Source: Bacteroidales bacterium UBA6377 (lineage in GTDB: Bacteria > Bacteroidota > Bacteroidia > Bacteroidales > UBA932). Taken from it: a stretch of 64,000 bases of DNA. Under the pieces are notes generated by a model. The model did no database searches. It was not told the origin of the DNA and saw only the letters and a list, made by a program, of their open reading frames with translations. Position 1 is the first letter of the stretch; each line of letters opens with the position of its first letter. Where the stretch lies: the NCBI GenBank assembly GCA_002438805.1, contig DJQV01000018.1, positions 124,001 to 188,000 of the forward strand. The letters are read 5' to 3'. Position numbers and translations under genes: made by a program. Positions 10,233 to 18,157 of this stretch are shown in pieces.

Positions 10233-10297
10233 TTATTTGGCCATAAAGCTACTAAAATTGCTGTTTCGGCCAAATAAAATTCCTTATTTGGCCGAAA
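10233..10297. repeat. TTATTTGGCC repeats with a perfect 14-bp hairpin
   Basis: TTATTTGGCC occurs at 10233-10242 and again in a perfect inverted repeat: TTTCGGCCAAATAA (10264-10277), 6-bp loop, TTATTTGGCCGAAA (10284-10297). The 14-mer TTCCTTATTTGGCC occurs twice as a direct repeat. It sits between divergent genes (GH35 and the ATPase) and has no U-run, so it is more likely a protein-binding site or mobile repeat than a terminator. Confidence 0.7.
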
Positions 10298-10370
10298 TGG
10301 AGAACTCTGTCCATCTTCTGCCAGTCATTCTTCCCTGAGCCGGCAGAAACTTAGGCTTCCACTGTGGCAG

Positions 10371-10499
10371 AGGTATGCAATTTTCCCTACCCCCTTCCTC
10401 TGGTCGGTGCGCAGGTAGGGGTATTATCAGGACAAACCTCCAGACCCTCCCGGCTCTAAAGGTATGGGTAAAAACCACGGAAATTACCCCAACCTCCAG
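10371..10499 (+). repeat. AGGT-GGGG/CCCC-ACCT palindromes upstream of the ATPase
   Basis: Two clear copies of a 31-44 bp imperfect palindrome (10413-10443 and 10456-10499) and a degenerate one (10371-10398). Each begins AGGTnnGGG and the clear ones end ACCTCCAG. The same family recurs at 12261-12300, 12345-12388 and 14606-14622. The rest of the 556-bp intergenic region shows no gene. Confidence 0.6.
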
Positions 10500-10614
10500 A
10501 CTGACGCTACGGATGGCCAAGAAGAGGGCGGGGCATCGGATATTGTCAGGAAAAAACCGCTGTGCTATTCGATACGTTATTCATCACACCCTTTCATTTT
10601 TCTTGGTGAAAGGC

Positions 10615-10622
10615 TATATTTG
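10615..10622 (+). promoter_or_regulatory. -7 box and RBS of the AAA-ATPase-like gene
   Basis: TATATTTG, a perfect TAnnTTTG, 38 bp before the start. An unusually good AGGAG lies 6 bp before the ATG at 10661 and supports that start. Confidence 0.55.
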
Positions 10623-10660
10623 CATTTGCCGGTGCTGTTACTGGCGAAAAGGAGTGAACC

Positions 10661-12205
10661 ATGTTGTACCCTATTGGAATACAGAGTTTTTCGGAGATTC
10701 GCAATAGCGGATATGTCTATGTGGACAAGACTGCGTTGATCTACAGCCTCACATCGACAGGCAAGTACTATTTCCTGAGCCGGCCGCGGCGTTTCGGGAA
10801 GAGCCTTCTCGTCTCGACAATGGAGGCTTATTTCCGTGGCAGGAAGGAGCTTTTCAAGGGACTGGCTCTAGAGAATCTGGAGACGGACTGGCTCGAGTAT
10901 CCGGTGCTGCATCTGGATCTGACGGGGAGCAGGTACACTTCTGTGGATGATTTGCGGGAAAATCTGGCCTTTCACCTGTCGGGATGGGAAAGGACGTACG
11001 GTAAGGACGATGAATTCACTGAGCCGGCAGCCAGGTTCAAGGCCGTCATCGACGCGGCGTACCGCAAGACAGGGCGCAAGGTGGTGATCCTCATCGATGA
11101 GTACGACAAGCCGATAGTGGACAACATCGATGCCCCGGAACTGATGGAAGCGTTCCGCCGCGAGCTCCAGGGCTTCTACAGCGTCATCAAGGGAAAGGAT
11201 GAGTTCATCCGTTTCGCCTTCCTCACGGGAGTCACCAAACTCGGGAAGATGAGCATCTTCAGCGGACTCAACAACCTCAACGACATCTCGATGGATCTTG
11301 GTTTTTCGGACATCTGCGGCGTGTCGGAGGAGGAACTGAAAGAATATTTTGACGGGAGCGTGACGGAGCTGGCCGAAGCCTGCAGGATGAGCCGGGAGGA
11401 ATGCTACTCCAAACTCAAGACGATGTACGACGGTTATCATTTCAGCGAAGGCGCTGCAGGTATCTATAATCCGTTCAGCCTGCTCAACACATTCAAAGCT
11501 AACAGATTCCGCATGTACTGGTTCGAGACCGGCACCCCGACTTTCCTTGTCCGCTACTTTGAGCGAGGCCGCTACAATCTGGCCAGCATCTGCAAAGAAA
11601 AGGTCTCCAAGGCTACTCTCACGTATGTGAACCATGAGTCCCCATCACTGCTTACTCAGATGTTCCAGACCGGCTGCCTGACCATCACGAGCTACAACGA
11701 ACGGTTCAGCACCTACACCCTTGATTATCCAAACGAGGAGGTCAAGGCCGGTTTCCTGAACTCATTGAGCCAACTGTATGCCCCGGCACTGATTCAGGGA
11801 AAATTCTCCATTTCCAACTTTGTCCGCGACATCGAGCGCGGCGATGTGCAGGGCTTCATGGACCGCTTCACCTCGTTCCTCTCGGACAACAGCTATGAGA
11901 TTCAGGGGGATCTTGAACTTTATTTCCAGAACACCATGTCAGTGATGCTCAAGATGATGGGACTTTATGTCAAGACGGAGTACCGCACCTCCAACGGGCG
12001 GATAGACATAGTCTTCGACACCGACAAATACGTCTACATCATCGAACTGAAGCGTGACCTCTCGCCGGAGGAGGCGCTGCGCCAGATCGAGGCGAAGGGC
12101 TACGACAAGCCGTTCCTCTCAAGCGGAAAGGAAATAATAAAGCTCGGCATCAACTTCTCCTCCGAGTCCCGCACCATCGACGGCTGGAAAGCCGACAGAA
12201 GCTGA
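10661..12205 (+). CDS. AAA-ATPase-like protein with C-terminal PD-(D/E)XK nuclease
   Basis: A 514-residue cytoplasmic protein of the AAA-ATPase_like (PF09820) plus PDDEXK_9 (PF08011) type, very common in multiple copies in gut Bacteroidales. The N-terminus is the family hallmark (IGIQSFSEIRNSGYVYVDKT), followed by the P-loop RPRRFGKS (41-48) and Walker B VVILIDEYDKPI. Near the C-terminus GRIDIVFDTDKYVYIIELK gives the D...ExK nuclease site. The biological role is not established; defence or selfish-element functions have been suggested for such proteins. It is flanked on both sides by copies of one palindromic repeat family. Confidence 0.9.
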   Translation: MLYPIGIQSFSEIRNSGYVYVDKTALIYSLTSTGKYYFLSRPRRFGKSLLVSTMEAYFRGRKELFKGLALENLETDWLEYPVLHLDLTGSRYTSVDDLRENLAFHLSGWERTYGKDDEFTEPAARFKAVIDAAYRKTGRKVVILIDEYDKPIVDNIDAPELMEAFRRELQGFYSVIKGKDEFIRFAFLTGVTKLGKMSIFSGLNNLNDISMDLGFSDICGVSEEELKEYFDGSVTELAEACRMSREECYSKLKTMYDGYHFSEGAAGIYNPFSLLNTFKANRFRMYWFETGTPTFLVRYFERGRYNLASICKEKVSKATLTYVNHESPSLLTQMFQTGCLTITSYNERFSTYTLDYPNEEVKAGFLNSLSQLYAPALIQGKFSISNFVRDIERGDVQGFMDRFTSFLSDNSYEIQGDLELYFQNTMSVMLKMMGLYVKTEYRTSNGRIDIVFDTDKYVYIIELKRDLSPEEALRQIEAKGYDKPFLSSGKEIIKLGINFSSESRTIDGWKADRS

Positions 12206-12260
12206 GGCATCCGAGTGCGCCGGAAGCGCTGCATCTCCCAACTTCCCTCTTGTAGATGCC

Positions 12261-12388
12261 CTAAAGGTTGGGGTATTTTTGGCTGTTTTCTTCCCTACCT
12301 TTGAGCGCCACCCGTCCAGGACACGCGTCTGAGCGCTCTACGGGCTAAAGGTTGGGGTGTTTTTGGCGTTTTATACCCCTACCTCCAG
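12261..12388 (+). repeat. Two AGGTTGGGGT palindromes downstream of the ATPase
   Basis: CTAAAGGTTGGGGTATTTTT (12261 on) and CTAAAGGTTGGGGTGTTTTT (12345 on), each followed within about 20 bp by CCCTACCT. Each can fold AGGTtGGGG with CCCCtACCT. The second ends in CCTCCAGAAGGC and leads directly into the 106-bp element at 12423. Confidence 0.7.
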
Positions 12389-12422
12389 AAGGCTAAAGAA
12401 AGCGGCATCGCAGCGCGCGATC

Positions 12423-12528
12423 GTGGCGGACAACTGATTGGCATTCAACAAATAAACAAATAGTCCTCCCCGTATCAGCAGGGAGGACTAATTGCTATAT
12501 ATCTATCATTCCGATAGTTATCCGCCAC
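12423..12528 (+). repeat. 106-bp palindromic element, copy A
   Basis: Terminal inverted repeats GTGGCGGACAACT (12423-12435) and AGTTATCCGCCAC (12516-12528) match at 12 of 13 positions. A perfect internal hairpin TAGTCCTCCC/GGGAGGACTA (12461-12470, 12481-12490) starts near the centre. It differs from copy B (14676) at about nine of 106 positions and shares length, ends and internal block position with the copies at 59529 and 61640. Confidence 0.9.
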
Positions 12529-12636
12529 CCTTCAACAACTTGAAAGGCCGAGAATCACAGCTGTCGCCAATCAATACCCTCTGGCTGATAATCCAGATCA
12601 GTTTTTCTGTTCCGCCTACGCATCTTAGGTGAAACA

Positions 12637-12845
12637 TCACTTAACATTCAAAATATTCAACTTCACCTCAGGTTCCATGACCCTGTTGACCGGCCATGAC
12701 TGTGTGGCCTGGACATTTTAAATGATGCTTTCGCACGGATATCTTCACATGAAGCACCAAACTTCACTTGATACATGCCGGCAGCTGTCTCCCAACTTGA
12801 AGATGATTCATTGAACGATGCAAGAGAATATGGCTTCCGACTTCG
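12637..12845 (-). pseudogene. Fossil of the C-terminal end of a GH3 beta-glucosidase
   Basis: On the minus strand from 12845 the frame reads ...LASFNESSSSWE, then GMYQVKFGASCEDIRAKASF. This is the fibronectin III-like end domain of GH3 glucosidases (consensus LASFD..SSSW...G.Y.v.vGaSs.DIR..a.F). After an A-run the match continues in another frame as VNRVMEPEVKLNILNVK and a stop (12637-12639), the usual GH3 C-terminus. So about 60 residues survive with one frameshift and nothing of the catalytic domain. The gene was lost by deletion, perhaps with the repeats on either side. No function is expected. Confidence 0.75.
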
Positions 12846-13038
12846 TCGCTTTTTGACCGTTAAAACGGGCGCATGCTGATTATCAATCAGTTATAGCGCA
12901 AGATGGGTGATTCAGGGTGACGCAATGACGAAGTCAGGAAGGAACTGGGAGTAAACATTATAACTGCAGAACTATAAGTTCATCTGCGCCCCCGCAAACA
13001 AAAAAACACCCTCTCCGGATGACCACCTGTCGTCTATG
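12846..13038. other. Non-coding remainder between GH3 fossil and DUF234 ATPase
   Basis: No gene is seen. The 13-mer ATGCTGATTATCA at 12873-12885 is identical to positions 13-25 of the 106-bp elements at 59529 and 61640 and may be a relic of another copy. Confidence 0.35.
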
Positions 13039-14463
13039 TCAATGCAAGAACAGGTCGTCGAGAGTAATCGAGTTCTGCACAAGTGAGGTGTGGGAATTAG
13101 CTGACAGACCGAATGTTGTCACCATCACGAGATGGATGGACTTGTTTGTCTTGGTTGCACTGCGGAAAACCTCTATTTTATCCGCCAACTCGGATTCGTA
13201 GCCTTTTGTGATTGAATATAAGCCCGAAGCGAATTTTGCTTCGCAGAGGTCAATCACGCCGTCGCGACGGTCAATCAGCAGATCAATCTGCGATCTCTTG
13301 CCGGACTTGTCTTCGCCTCGCCAAGAACACTGACGGGTAGCCACACCTGATATGCCCAAAGCAGATTTGATCTGAGATATGTGGTTCATACACAGAAGTT
13401 CAAACGCAAATCCCGTCCACGCACGATGCATGGAGGAATCAATTCTGTTTGTCCAGAAATTCTCATCATCTCCATAGTTTTCCTGAACAAAATCAAGATA
13501 AAAGATGGTGTAAAAGTCGCTGAGACGGTAGATGTTGCCTTTCTTCGCTTTCGTCCAATCCTTATATGACAGAACGAATCCACTGTCTTCCAATTCTTTA
13601 AGAACCCTAGTCAAATTGCCGTTGGCCGGGATTTTTGTTGCCTCGGATATCTCGTTTCTTGTCAACCCGGAACGCTTCATATTCAGAGCCTTGACAATCT
13701 TCAGATGCGGTTCGGGATTATCGAAAAGCGAAGCGTAGAGATGCGTAAACTCATCCCACAGGCGAGCCCTTTTCTTGAAGAAAATGTTGTCAATGTTCTG
13801 GCTTAAACTCATTCCTTTTTCAATCTTGTCCAGATAATAAGGAATTCCGCCCATAATCATATAGCATTCGGCTATATCCTTTCGCGTCAGACAGATTTGT
13901 CTGCGGTCAAGAAATTCTTCAGTTTCCTTCAATGTAAACGGCTCAAGATAAATTCGTTCGGTGTAGCGATTGAAAAGACCTCCTTTGTTGCTGAAAACCT
14001 TCTTTGTTATCCAAGAAGTCGCTGAACCACAAAGTATAAGCAAAAGGTTATTCTCGCCGGAACCCCATCCGTTCCAAAAATTCTCCAACGCACCCACAAA
14101 ATCAGATTTGCGAGTTTCCATCCATGGAACTTCATCAAGAAAAACTACGAGCTTCCCAGGGCGGCTGATGCCAAGAAGATAATTCTTCAGCATCCTGAAT
14201 GCGGCATACCAGTCCTTTGGAGTCTCGAAATCTTCCCCCGAATAGTCTGAAAGGGCATTGGCGAAGTTCTCCAACTGTCTCCGCATGCTCTTTTTGTAGA
14301 GTCCGGTAAGATAGAAATCAAAACGGTTGTCAAAGGCTTGACGAATCAGGAAGGTCTTCCCGACACGACGCCGGCCATAAACGACCACCAACTCCGGCGA
14401 CTGCGATTCAAACCTCTCGCGAAGTTGCCGTATTTCATTCTCCCTTCCGATAAACTGTCCCAT
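13039..14463 (-). CDS. P-loop ATPase with C-terminal DUF234 nuclease-like domain
   Basis: A 474-residue protein of the ATPase_2 (PF01637) plus DUF234 (PF03008) type. P-loop GRRRVGKT is at about 30-37, Walker B LVVFLDEVPWM near 110, and the sensor region LLLILCGSATSW near 150. A winged-helix segment (about 260-320, SGLTRNEISEAT...LTRVLKELEDSGFV) follows. The C-terminus has QIDLLIDRRDGVIDLCEAKF, a D...ExK restriction-type site. Function is unknown. It has a textbook promoter and three operator-like half-sites upstream. The gene lies between two copies of the 106-bp element and is AT-richer by eye than the core genes, which points to acquisition. Confidence 0.88.
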   Translation of the reverse strand: MGQFIGRENEIRQLRERFESQSPELVVVYGRRRVGKTFLIRQAFDNRFDFYLTGLYKKSMRRQLENFANALSDYSGEDFETPKDWYAAFRMLKNYLLGISRPGKLVVFLDEVPWMETRKSDFVGALENFWNGWGSGENNLLLILCGSATSWITKKVFSNKGGLFNRYTERIYLEPFTLKETEEFLDRRQICLTRKDIAECYMIMGGIPYYLDKIEKGMSLSQNIDNIFFKKRARLWDEFTHLYASLFDNPEPHLKIVKALNMKRSGLTRNEISEATKIPANGNLTRVLKELEDSGFVLSYKDWTKAKKGNIYRLSDFYTIFYLDFVQENYGDDENFWTNRIDSSMHRAWTGFAFELLCMNHISQIKSALGISGVATRQCSWRGEDKSGKRSQIDLLIDRRDGVIDLCEAKFASGLYSITKGYESELADKIEVFRSATKTNKSIHLVMVTTFGLSANSHTSLVQNSITLDDLFLH

Positions 14464-14490
14464 AAATAATATAGTTTTTGTGTCACATCA

Positions 14491-14523
14491 CAAATATAGA
14501 CATTTAGATAGATTTAATGCAAA
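14491..14523 (-). promoter_or_regulatory. Promoter of the DUF234 ATPase gene
   Basis: -33 TTTG (14520-14523), 21-bp spacer, -7 TATATTTG (14491-14498). Both boxes are perfect. Confidence 0.75.
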
Positions 14524-14571
14524 AATTCGCGATAAGTCGTCTAAATCTTATAAAAAATGACTCATTTAGAC
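14502..14571. promoter_or_regulatory. Operator-like TCTAAAT half-sites
   Basis: ATTTAGA (14502-14508), GTCTAAAT (14539-14546) and ATTTAGAC (14564-14571). The last two form an 8-bp inverted repeat around a 17-bp spacer, and the first overlaps the core promoter spacer. This fits cooperative autorepression by an unknown regulator. Confidence 0.4.
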
Positions 14572-14605
14572 AGTATATCCCATTTTCAGGAGATTTTTCA
14601 TCTCT

Positions 14606-14675
14606 TTATCCCCCAACCTCCAGAGGGCAAAGAAGCCAAAGAGGGCCAAAGAAGGCGGCATCGCAGCGTGCCACC
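14606..14675 (+). repeat. Flank of element B homologous to the flank of element A
   Basis: CCCCCAACCTCCAGAGGGC and GGCGGCATCGCAGCG recur in the same order before copy A (12371-12422). The A-B duplication is therefore about 160 bp long, not just the 106-bp core. Confidence 0.7.
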
Positions 14676-14781
14676 GTGGCGGACAACTAATTGACATTCA
14701 ACGAATAAACAAATAGTCCTCCCCACATCAGCAGGGAGGACTAATTGCTATATACCTATCATTCAGATGGTTATCTGCCAC
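14676..14781 (+). repeat. 106-bp palindromic element, copy B
   Basis: Ends GTGGCGGACAACT (14676-14688) and GGTTATCTGCCAC (14769-14781). The hairpin TAGTCCTCCC/GGGAGGACTA is intact (14714-14723, 14734-14743). It lies 18 bp beyond the htpG stop and may also serve as the htpG terminator. Confidence 0.9.
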
Positions 14782-14799
14782 CATCCATAATCAGGCAGG

Positions 14800-16704
14800 C
14801 TATTTCTGATCACCCAGCAGCTTTTCGCTGCGGGAGACGAAGTCGGCGAGGGCTTTGCCCTTCAGCATGCCGTTGCTAAGCAGGGCGAGGTCAACCACCT
14901 GATGGAGCAGCTCGTTTGCAGAGACGAAGTCGGCAACGCTCTGGTCTGCCGCATCCTTCTTCTCCCCCCAGATCTTTGCGATCAGCGGGTTCTGCATGTT
15001 GACGAGTATGTTGTATGACTCAGGGAGCGAACCGTAGAAGTTCATTCCTCCGCCCATTGAGCTCATCTCGCGGTAGCGGCGCATGAACTCGTTCTGGGTG
15101 ATGAGCACCGGAGCGGAAGTCTCTCCGAGATTCTCCGCATCGATCTTGTAGTCGTTCCCCTCAGGAAGGACAGCCTTGAACATCTCTTCAAGAGCCTTCT
15201 TGTCATCTTCGGAGAGTTCCGGCTTTACAGCCTCCTCCTTCTTGATGAGATTGGCGACAGAGTCGCTGTCCACGCGGGCGAAGCGGGTATGCTCAATCTT
15301 GCTCTCGAGAAGGTTGACCCAGTGGCTGTCGAGCTCGCAGTCCATCAGGAGCACGTCGTAGCCCATGTTCTTGGCGGCCTCGATGAAGCTGTACTGCTCC
15401 TCCGGCTTTGTGGCGTAGAGGTATACGACATTCTTGTCTTTGTCGGTCTGGGCCGGCTCGATGGCCTTGCGGTAATCCTCCAGGCTGAAGAACTTGCCGT
15501 CGGTATTCTTGAGCAGGGCGAACTTCATCGCACGCTCGCAGAACTTCTCGTCGCTCAGCATGCCGTACTCGATGAAGAGCTTGATGTTGTCCCACTTCTG
15601 CTCGAACTGCTCCCTCTGGCTCTTGAAGATGTCCTCCAGACGGTCGGCCACCTTTTTGGTGATGTAGGTGCTGATCTTCTTGACGTTGGAGTCGCTCTGG
15701 AGATAGCTTCGGCTGACGTTCAGCGGGATGTCCGGGGAGTCGATCACGCCATGCAGCAAAGTCAGGAAATCAGGCACGATGTTGTCCACATGGTCGGTGA
15801 CGAACATCTGGTTGCAGTAGAGCTGGATCTTGTTCTTGTCGATGGCCATCCTCTCCTTGATCTTAGGGAAGTAGAGGACACCGGTGAGGTTGAACGGATA
15901 GTCCACGTTGAGGTGAATCCAGAACATCGGATCCTCCTCCATCGGATAGAGTTCATGGTAGAACTTGAGGTAATCCTCATCCTTCAGATCGGACGGGGCC
16001 TTGGTCCATATAGGCTCTATGCTGTTGATGACATTGTCCTCTTCAGTCTCGACCTCCTTGCCGTCTTTCCACTCGGTCTTTTTGCCGAACACTACAGGGA
16101 CAGGCATGAACTTGCAGTACTTGCCGAGAAGCTGGCTTATGCGGCCCTTTGCAGCATACTCGGAAGAGTCGTCATCGAGGTAGAGGGTGATCTCCGTGCC
16201 CCTGTCAGTCTTTTTGCCCTCGGACATGGAGTATTCAGGAGAACCGTCACAACTCCACTGTACCGGTTTTGCCCCGTCTTTCCAGCTGAGAGTGTCGATG
16301 GTCACCTTCTTGGCCACCATGAAAGCGGAGTAGAAACCAAGACCGAAGTGACCGATGATGGAACCGATCTGATCCTTGTATTTCTCCAGAAACTCTCCGG
16401 CTGATGAGAACGCTATCTGGTTGATATACTTGTCAACTTCCTCCTCGGTCATACCGATACCGCGGTCGATGATCCGGAGCACTTTCTTCTTCTCGTCGAG
16501 TTCTATGCTGACCTTCAGTGCGCCGAGCTCGCCCTTGAAATCTCCGCTTGAGGCGAGAGCCTTCATCTTCTGGGTGGCATCGACGGCATTGGCCACAAGC
16601 TCACGCAGGAAAATCTCGTGGTCAGAATAAAGGAACTGCTTGATAACAGGGAAGATATTCTCGGTGGTGACACCTATCTTGCCCTTAAGTGAATTGTTTG
16701 CCAT
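14800..16704 (-). CDS. htpG: Chaperone HtpG (Hsp90)
   Basis: A 634-residue cytosolic Hsp90 ATPase that assists late folding of client proteins. The GHKL ATP site is seen in LRELVANAVDAT (near 35), RIIDRGIGMTEEEV (near 95) and IGHFGLGFYSAFMVA (near 120). The middle domain includes DHVDNIVPDFL and NVSRSYLQSD. The C-terminal dimerisation segment ends LVDLALLSNGML-like (VVDLALLSNGM). Length is typical. A strong terminator of the upstream lipoprotein gene separates it from that operon, so it has its own promoter, which was not identified with confidence. Confidence 0.97.
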   Translation of the reverse strand: MANNSLKGKIGVTTENIFPVIKQFLYSDHEIFLRELVANAVDATQKMKALASSGDFKGELGALKVSIELDEKKKVLRIIDRGIGMTEEEVDKYINQIAFSSAGEFLEKYKDQIGSIIGHFGLGFYSAFMVAKKVTIDTLSWKDGAKPVQWSCDGSPEYSMSEGKKTDRGTEITLYLDDDSSEYAAKGRISQLLGKYCKFMPVPVVFGKKTEWKDGKEVETEEDNVINSIEPIWTKAPSDLKDEDYLKFYHELYPMEEDPMFWIHLNVDYPFNLTGVLYFPKIKERMAIDKNKIQLYCNQMFVTDHVDNIVPDFLTLLHGVIDSPDIPLNVSRSYLQSDSNVKKISTYITKKVADRLEDIFKSQREQFEQKWDNIKLFIEYGMLSDEKFCERAMKFALLKNTDGKFFSLEDYRKAIEPAQTDKDKNVVYLYATKPEEQYSFIEAAKNMGYDVLLMDCELDSHWVNLLESKIEHTRFARVDSDSVANLIKKEEAVKPELSEDDKKALEEMFKAVLPEGNDYKIDAENLGETSAPVLITQNEFMRRYREMSSMGGGMNFYGSLPESYNILVNMQNPLIAKIWGEKKDAADQSVADFVSANELLHQVVDLALLSNGMLKGKALADFVSRSEKLLGDQK

Positions 16705-16724
16705 ATATTCTAAGTTTTATTATT

Positions 16725-16756
16725 CAAAAAGCCGGGTGCAGAATACTGCATCCGGC
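16725..16756 (-). terminator. Rho-independent terminator after the lipoprotein gene
   Basis: Minus strand GCCGGATGCAG, TATT loop, CTGCACCCGGC, followed by TTTTTG. It separates the lipoprotein operon from htpG. Confidence 0.85.
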
Positions 16757-16791
16757 TTTGAAAAATCAAATTATGTTCCAGTGACAAATTG

Positions 16792-17370
16792 TCACCTGCC
16801 CTTCGCGCTGGAGGAAGAACCCATATCACCTTCGGTGTAAGAGACATTGCACCAGTCGAGCTCTTTCCCGTCCCGGAGGAATCTGGCCTTGTATGTCCCT
16901 GTAGGGACAAGATTGTATTCTACTGTAAACGCCCTCCCGTCGCGTTCCCAGGTATATTTCACTTCATCCTCTGTAACAAGGGAAAAACTGAATCCACCCT
17001 CTTCGCTGCACGCAAGCTCAAGGCCGGAGAAAAACCATTTCTCCTCAAGTTCATCCTCTCCCTCGACACGTCTCACATTGACGGAGAACTTGAGAGAAGA
17101 ATCTTCATAGACGGATGTCCAGACATTGTCCCCCACCCTGGTGATGACAGGCTGCACATCAGAATCCACAGTGCCGGTACACTTGAACCCCTCTGCGTTT
17201 ATGCCGGAGTATGATCTGAGATTGCGCAGCGTGACATCCACGCTGGAGTTGATCTGGCGTGAGGTGTAGTTGACAAGATCGTAGTCTGTGCGGTTGTAAT
17301 TGGCCTCTTCTGAAACCACGCAGGAAGCAAGCATCATGGCTGCCGCCGCAAAAGCAAAAAATTTCTTCAT
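16792..17370 (-). CDS. Small lipoprotein, unknown function
   Basis: A 192-residue exported lipoprotein. The signal peptide MKKFFAFAAAAMML ends in lipobox LASC with the acylated Cys at 17. The mature part is mostly predicted beta-structure (YSGINAEGFKCTGTVDSD, WFFSGLELACSEEGGFSFSL) and includes a Cys pair that may form a disulfide. It ends in a Ser/Lys-rich tail. It follows the barrel gene by 6 bp and ends in a strong terminator. I do not recognise the family; the two gene products may work together at the outer membrane. Confidence 0.7.
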   Translation of the reverse strand: MKKFFAFAAAAMMLASCVVSEEANYNRTDYDLVNYTSRQINSSVDVTLRNLRSYSGINAEGFKCTGTVDSDVQPVITRVGDNVWTSVYEDSSLKFSVNVRRVEGEDELEEKWFFSGLELACSEEGGFSFSLVTEDEVKYTWERDGRAFTVEYNLVPTGTYKARFLRDGKELDWCNVSYTEGDMGSSSSAKGR

Positions 17371-17376
17371 GGCACC

Positions 17377-18120
17377 TTAGAATTTATATCCGACTCCGGC
17401 TGATATACCTCTATACAACGTTCCCACACCGGCTTCTGCATAACCGAAGAACTTCCGCCCTACCTCGATTCCTAACGGAACCCACTGGATCCCGGCAGCC
17501 AGAGAATTGTCAGAGTATACGAGATCGTAGTTGAAGCTTTCCCTGTCTCTCCTGTCAAAGCCGAAGTACTTGACTACACCGAGACCGAACTTCCCGTAGA
17601 GCCTGACTACCGGACGGTTCATATAGATGAATTTTGCCTGAGGCATCAGACAGAAAGCCACGCCTGATTTCGTGCCGGTCTTCCGGTCAGTGAGGCTGCT
17701 GTACAGGTCATGCCACACAGGGGTGACCGAGAGATCCGCAGATACGGAAAACCAGCGGGCCACCATATATTCGGCCCCGAGGCAGAACGCTCCGGTCGAA
17801 TAAGTCGGGCCATTATAGTCGGCATATATTTGCGATATCGGCTTTCCGGTATCCATACGCCAAGACCGCAGATAATCCTGTCCTTCGGCAAACGATGCCA
17901 TCGTATACGACGGCACCGCCATCCCTCCACGCACGGACCATCTCTCTTTTTTCCAGAAGTCACGGGACGAACGCTTCTTGAAGTCCCGGCGGCTCTCATA
18001 TCTGCCGCGATCCGTACTCACCGTATGCTCAGTACGCACAATTACAGTCTGGGCAGACATGGCAACGGTGCCCGCAGCCACTGCCGCAAGCACCGCAAAT
18101 GTTTTCATGAATTTGACCAT
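17377..18120 (-). CDS. Outer-membrane beta-barrel-like protein
   Basis: A 247-residue exported protein with signal peptide (MKTFAVLAAVAAGTVAMSAQ). Translation may start at the ATG at 18120 or at 18108, four codons later; both give a signal peptide. The N-terminus of the mature protein is strongly basic and acidic (YESRRDFKKRSSRDFWKKER). The rest alternates amphipathic strands (FSVSADLSVTPVW, VVRLYGKFGLGVVKYFGF) and ends GISAGVGYKF, the aromatic C-terminus of an outer-membrane barrel. It is the first gene of a two-gene operon with the lipoprotein. A palindromic cluster of TGTTGCA half-sites lies just upstream. Confidence 0.7.
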   Translation of the reverse strand: MVKFMKTFAVLAAVAAGTVAMSAQTVIVRTEHTVSTDRGRYESRRDFKKRSSRDFWKKERWSVRGGMAVPSYTMASFAEGQDYLRSWRMDTGKPISQIYADYNGPTYSTGAFCLGAEYMVARWFSVSADLSVTPVWHDLYSSLTDRKTGTKSGVAFCLMPQAKFIYMNRPVVRLYGKFGLGVVKYFGFDRRDRESFNYDLVYSDNSLAAGIQWVPLGIEVGRKFFGYAEAGVGTLYRGISAGVGYKF

Positions 18121-18135
18121 ACGACAAATAGATGC

Positions 18136-18157
18136 TGTTGCATGGCAACATGTTGCA
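18136..18157. promoter_or_regulatory. TGTTGCA operator-like cluster
   Basis: TGTTGCA (18136-18142), TGGCAACA (18143-18150) and TGTTGCA (18151-18157) alternate in orientation. GCAACATGTTGC is a perfect 12-bp palindrome. It fills the short gap between the synthetase stop and the start of the barrel gene. Confidence 0.45.

Noticed and set aside
15289..16404. 371-codon plus-strand open frame across htpG
   Set aside because: It is the antisense shadow of htpG, with low-complexity Leu/Val/Glu composition and no motifs.
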